DNA of 64,000 nucleotides from Pseudomonadota bacterium (GTDB taxonomy: Bacteria > Desulfobacterota > Desulfovibrionia > Desulfovibrionales > Desulfovibrionaceae): contig JAEZYD010000029.1 in NCBI GenBank assembly GCA_023419375.1, positions 1-64,000 on the forward strand, written 5' to 3'. A program made the translations under genes and the position numbers. The notes beneath the pieces are model-generated. The model saw only the letters and a list, made by a program, of their open reading frames with translations. It had not been told where the DNA came from and did not search any database. Position 1 is the first letter of the stretch. Each line of letters begins with the position of its first letter. Shown here in pieces: positions 61,744 to 64,000 of the stretch.

Positions 61744-64000
61744 GACTTGCTGAAGAGATCGCCTATGATATTTGGTCGTCTGCTGGGTTTAAGACCGATT
61801 TATCAAAATTGATTGAAAAAAGCATTCTTAAAGACCTCTCCTCACTTGCGTTAGAAACACAGCAGACGGAAGAACTATTCGACCCGACAGCGCTTGCCCG
61901 CTTGCTACAGTCAGCTACAATCTTTGCCGATACTAACCGCGAGGAATTTCGGGAAGCGGCGCAAAGAATATGCACGGCCGCCTTAAAAATATGCGACGAT
62001 GATGATTCTGTGCGCGCATTATTCACATTAACGCAAGCCCGACTGCGAAATTTCCCAGCCCTTTTGCCCAATGGGAACAACTTTACGCCAAAGGAACTTC
62101 CTCTTCCATTGCAGTATGAATTTATCCAAACAGGAATTGAACAATCCATCCAGCTTTCTAGCGGCTCAGTTTTGACTTTTACACCATTTCAACTTGACGG
62201 CTGGAAGAAACTGATGAATCAGTATTCAGTCACAATAACTGGCCCAACATCTGCCGGTAAATCTTATGTCTTGCTACTATATTTGATTGAAAAATTAAAA
62301 ATACATAAAGATTTTTCGTGTGTATACATAGTTCCAACAAGAGCATTGATTAATCAAGTCTCTGCCGATGCATCAATAGAACTAGAAAATCAAAATATTA
62401 ATGACGTATTAATTACGACTGCACCTATTGATATTCGTGAAAATGGAAAAACTAAGATATTATACATCCTTACTCAGGAAAGACTTGAGGCGCTCTTAAC
62501 CTCATATTCCGATATCAACATTGATATTGTCATTATAGATGAGGCTCAAATAATCTCAGATGGCTCACGAGGAGTCCTTCTTGAGTCTGTTTTAGACAGA
62601 ATACTAGACAAGTCAACATCTACACAATTTATTTTTAGCGGACCACTGATTGGGAATCCAGATTTTTTTTCTACGCTACTAAAGACAGATAGGTTTTTGA
62701 CCTGCGCTACGAGACAATCACCTGTCACACAAAACATCATACACTTGGATTATTCTAGCATTCCCAAGAGTGAAGTTAAAATTAGCATTGAGATTGGGGA
62801 AACAAATCACGAAGTCGCAAAGGTTGAGCTTCCGATCAGACTCTCTACTGATACAGACAAATTAAGTTACCTAAGCGCACTATTGGGAGGGACAGGTAGC
62901 TCTGTTGTATACTCTGCTGGAAAAGCAGACGCTGAAAAAATCTCACAACTCATATCTCAAAGCATTCCCGAGTTCCTTGGCGCTCGAGAAGATCTTGCAG
63001 ACTTAATCAAGTTCGTCAAAAAGCATGTTCATAAAGACTATGCCCTAGTGGGCACATTAGAAAAAGGCGTTGGATTTCACTATGGACATATGCCCAGCTT
63101 ACTACGAAAAAAGCTAGAGGACTATTTTAAATCCAGAAAACTTTCCTATTTAGTATGCACAAGCACTTTGCTTTATGGCCTAAATATGCCTGCAAAAAAT
63201 ATTTTCATGTTAAAACCCACCACGGGACGCCAATCCCCCATCTCCGGCCCAGATTTTTGGAATTTGGCAGGACGAGCCGGAAGGCTTGGAAAAGAGCTTG
63301 AAGGCAATGTATTCATAATTGACTATGAACAGTGGGAAAACAAGCCAGTATCCCAGAGAAAAGACGTTTTCGTTGACTCTGCATTAAAGGCAGCCATTGT
63401 ATACAGTTCTGATAAATTTCTTGAATTTTTGACTTCCGTTGAAAATCCATCAGAATCAAATTCTAATTTTGAGATTACACTTGGGAAACTTGTTTTAGAC
63501 CATAGGATGAATAGGCTTAGCGACACCATTGAAAAATACAAAAACAGAGAAAATTGCATATCTCTAAACAAAATTTCTGACCATATTAAGCATATATCAG
63601 ATTCATCTCCTTTGCCTTTTGATGTCATAAATAAAAACATTGGAGTATCCGTATTTCGCCAAAACGGCTTGCTTAATTATTTCAAGAAGCGAATTGAAGA
63701 AGTTGACCCAAGTGAACTAATCCCATCTTTCCCACTCGACGATTTTAGAACCGCACACACAAGCTATGTTCGTGCATTTAAAAGAATCCATAATTATATT
63801 TTGCTATACAAATCAAGTGACAGACGGCATATGTTCTTTGCAGGCCTAGCACTTCGCTGGATGAGAGGTAGCTCTCTCCCTCAACTTATTAATTCATCTA
63901 TCGCTTATTACAAAAATAAGGGAGCTAAAAAAAGCGTTGCATCAATAATAAGAGAAACTATGGAGAATATTGAAGATGACTTAAGATTTAGATATGTAAA
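61740..64000 (+). CDS. hamB: Hachiman helicase HamB, 3' end beyond the window
   Basis: Superfamily 2 helicase of Hachiman, cut by the window end after 753 codons. The N-terminal ~165 residues are helical. The helicase core shows Walker A GPTSAGKS at 168-175, the DEAQ box at 267-270, STLLYGLNMPAKNIF as a motif V-like segment and NLAGRAGRLGKE at 508-519 as motif VI. HamB holds HamA inactive and senses altered DNA in studied systems. ATG 61740 overlaps the hamA stop. Low GC continues to the end of the window, so the island is not closed here; a third gene or an integrase may lie beyond. Confidence 0.85.
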   Translation, partial: MRLAEEIAYDIWSSAGFKTDLSKLIEKSILKDLSSLALETQQTEELFDPTALARLLQSATIFADTNREEFREAAQRICTAALKICDDDDSVRALFTLTQARLRNFPALLPNGNNFTPKELPLPLQYEFIQTGIEQSIQLSSGSVLTFTPFQLDGWKKLMNQYSVTITGPTSAGKSYVLLLYLIEKLKIHKDFSCVYIVPTRALINQVSADASIELENQNINDVLITTAPIDIRENGKTKILYILTQERLEALLTSYSDINIDIVIIDEAQIISDGSRGVLLESVLDRILDKSTSTQFIFSGPLIGNPDFFSTLLKTDRFLTCATRQSPVTQNIIHLDYSSIPKSEVKISIEIGETNHEVAKVELPIRLSTDTDKLSYLSALLGGTGSSVVYSAGKADAEKISQLISQSIPEFLGAREDLADLIKFVKKHVHKDYALVGTLEKGVGFHYGHMPSLLRKKLEDYFKSRKLSYLVCTSTLLYGLNMPAKNIFMLKPTTGRQSPISGPDFWNLAGRAGRLGKELEGNVFIIDYEQWENKPVSQRKDVFVDSALKAAIVYSSDKFLEFLTSVENPSESNSNFEITLGKLVLDHRMNRLSDTIEKYKNRENCISLNKISDHIKHISDSSPLPFDVINKNIGVSVFRQNGLLNYFKKRIEEVDPSELIPSFPLDDFRTAHTSYVRAFKRIHNYILLYKSSDRRHMFFAGLALRWMRGSSLPQLINSSIAYYKNKGAKKSVASIIRETMENIEDDLRFRYV

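Noticed and set aside
60680..64000. CRISPR array or transposase linked to the low-GC region
   Set aside because: No spaced direct repeats and no transposase frame are seen before the window ends; only hamA and hamB are supported.

Overview
The window is GC-rich bacterial chromosome, most consistent with a Desulfovibrio-type sulfate reducer. No single marker proves this. The case rests on a periplasmic two-subunit formate dehydrogenase with fdhE, a c-type cytochrome maturation operon whose CcmE carries a CxxxY haem motif, and a citrate-forming enzyme of the HMGL/isopropylmalate synthase type beside isocitrate dehydrogenase and an aconitase-like hydratase. The last ~3.2 kb turns AT-rich and looks horizontally acquired.

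Layout. 0.36-1.9 kb: a NifA-like sigma-54 activator. 2.1-7.4 kb (minus): fdhE, a ModE-type HTH protein and fdhAB; FdhA has Cys where many relatives have selenocysteine. 8.0-19.6 kb (plus): the urea system urtABCDE-ureDABCEFG, preceded by a textbook -24/-12 sigma-54 promoter and closed by a strong terminator. 19.7-31.2 kb: prfA, a DUF1385 protein, rpmE, tlyA, dinB, a CPA2 antiporter, YjbQ, an ATP-grasp protein, homoserine dehydrogenase and an aminotransferase. Two copies of a long hairpin element sit exactly at stop codons here. 31.5-38.1 kb (plus): mtnA, a large putative glycosyltransferase-like protein, a C_GCAxxG_C_C protein, then a candidate leader peptide and a Mg2+ P-type ATPase.

38.2-46.4 kb (minus): a secreted alpha/beta hydrolase, a chemoreceptor, threonine synthase, PlsY and an RNB exonuclease. 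46.6-52.9 kb (plus): an HMGL-type synthase fused to a Cache/PDC-like domain (probable Re-citrate synthase), isocitrate dehydrogenase, a LysE exporter and an aconitase-like hydratase. Together these form the oxidative route to 2-oxoglutarate. 53.1-58.6 kb (minus): ccmE-F-A-B-C-D plus a TPR protein, including a 45-codon ccmD. 59.1-60.1 kb (minus): a CNNM/CBS protein.

60.5 kb to the end: the initiator tRNA gene with its own promoter and terminator, followed by a low-GC hamA-hamB (Hachiman) anti-phage operon cut by the window edge.

The least explained items are the stop-codon hairpin family, the synthase-Cache fusion, the candidate mgtA leader peptide, and the tandem-repeat insert in UreD. I found no CRISPR array, transposase or rRNA gene.
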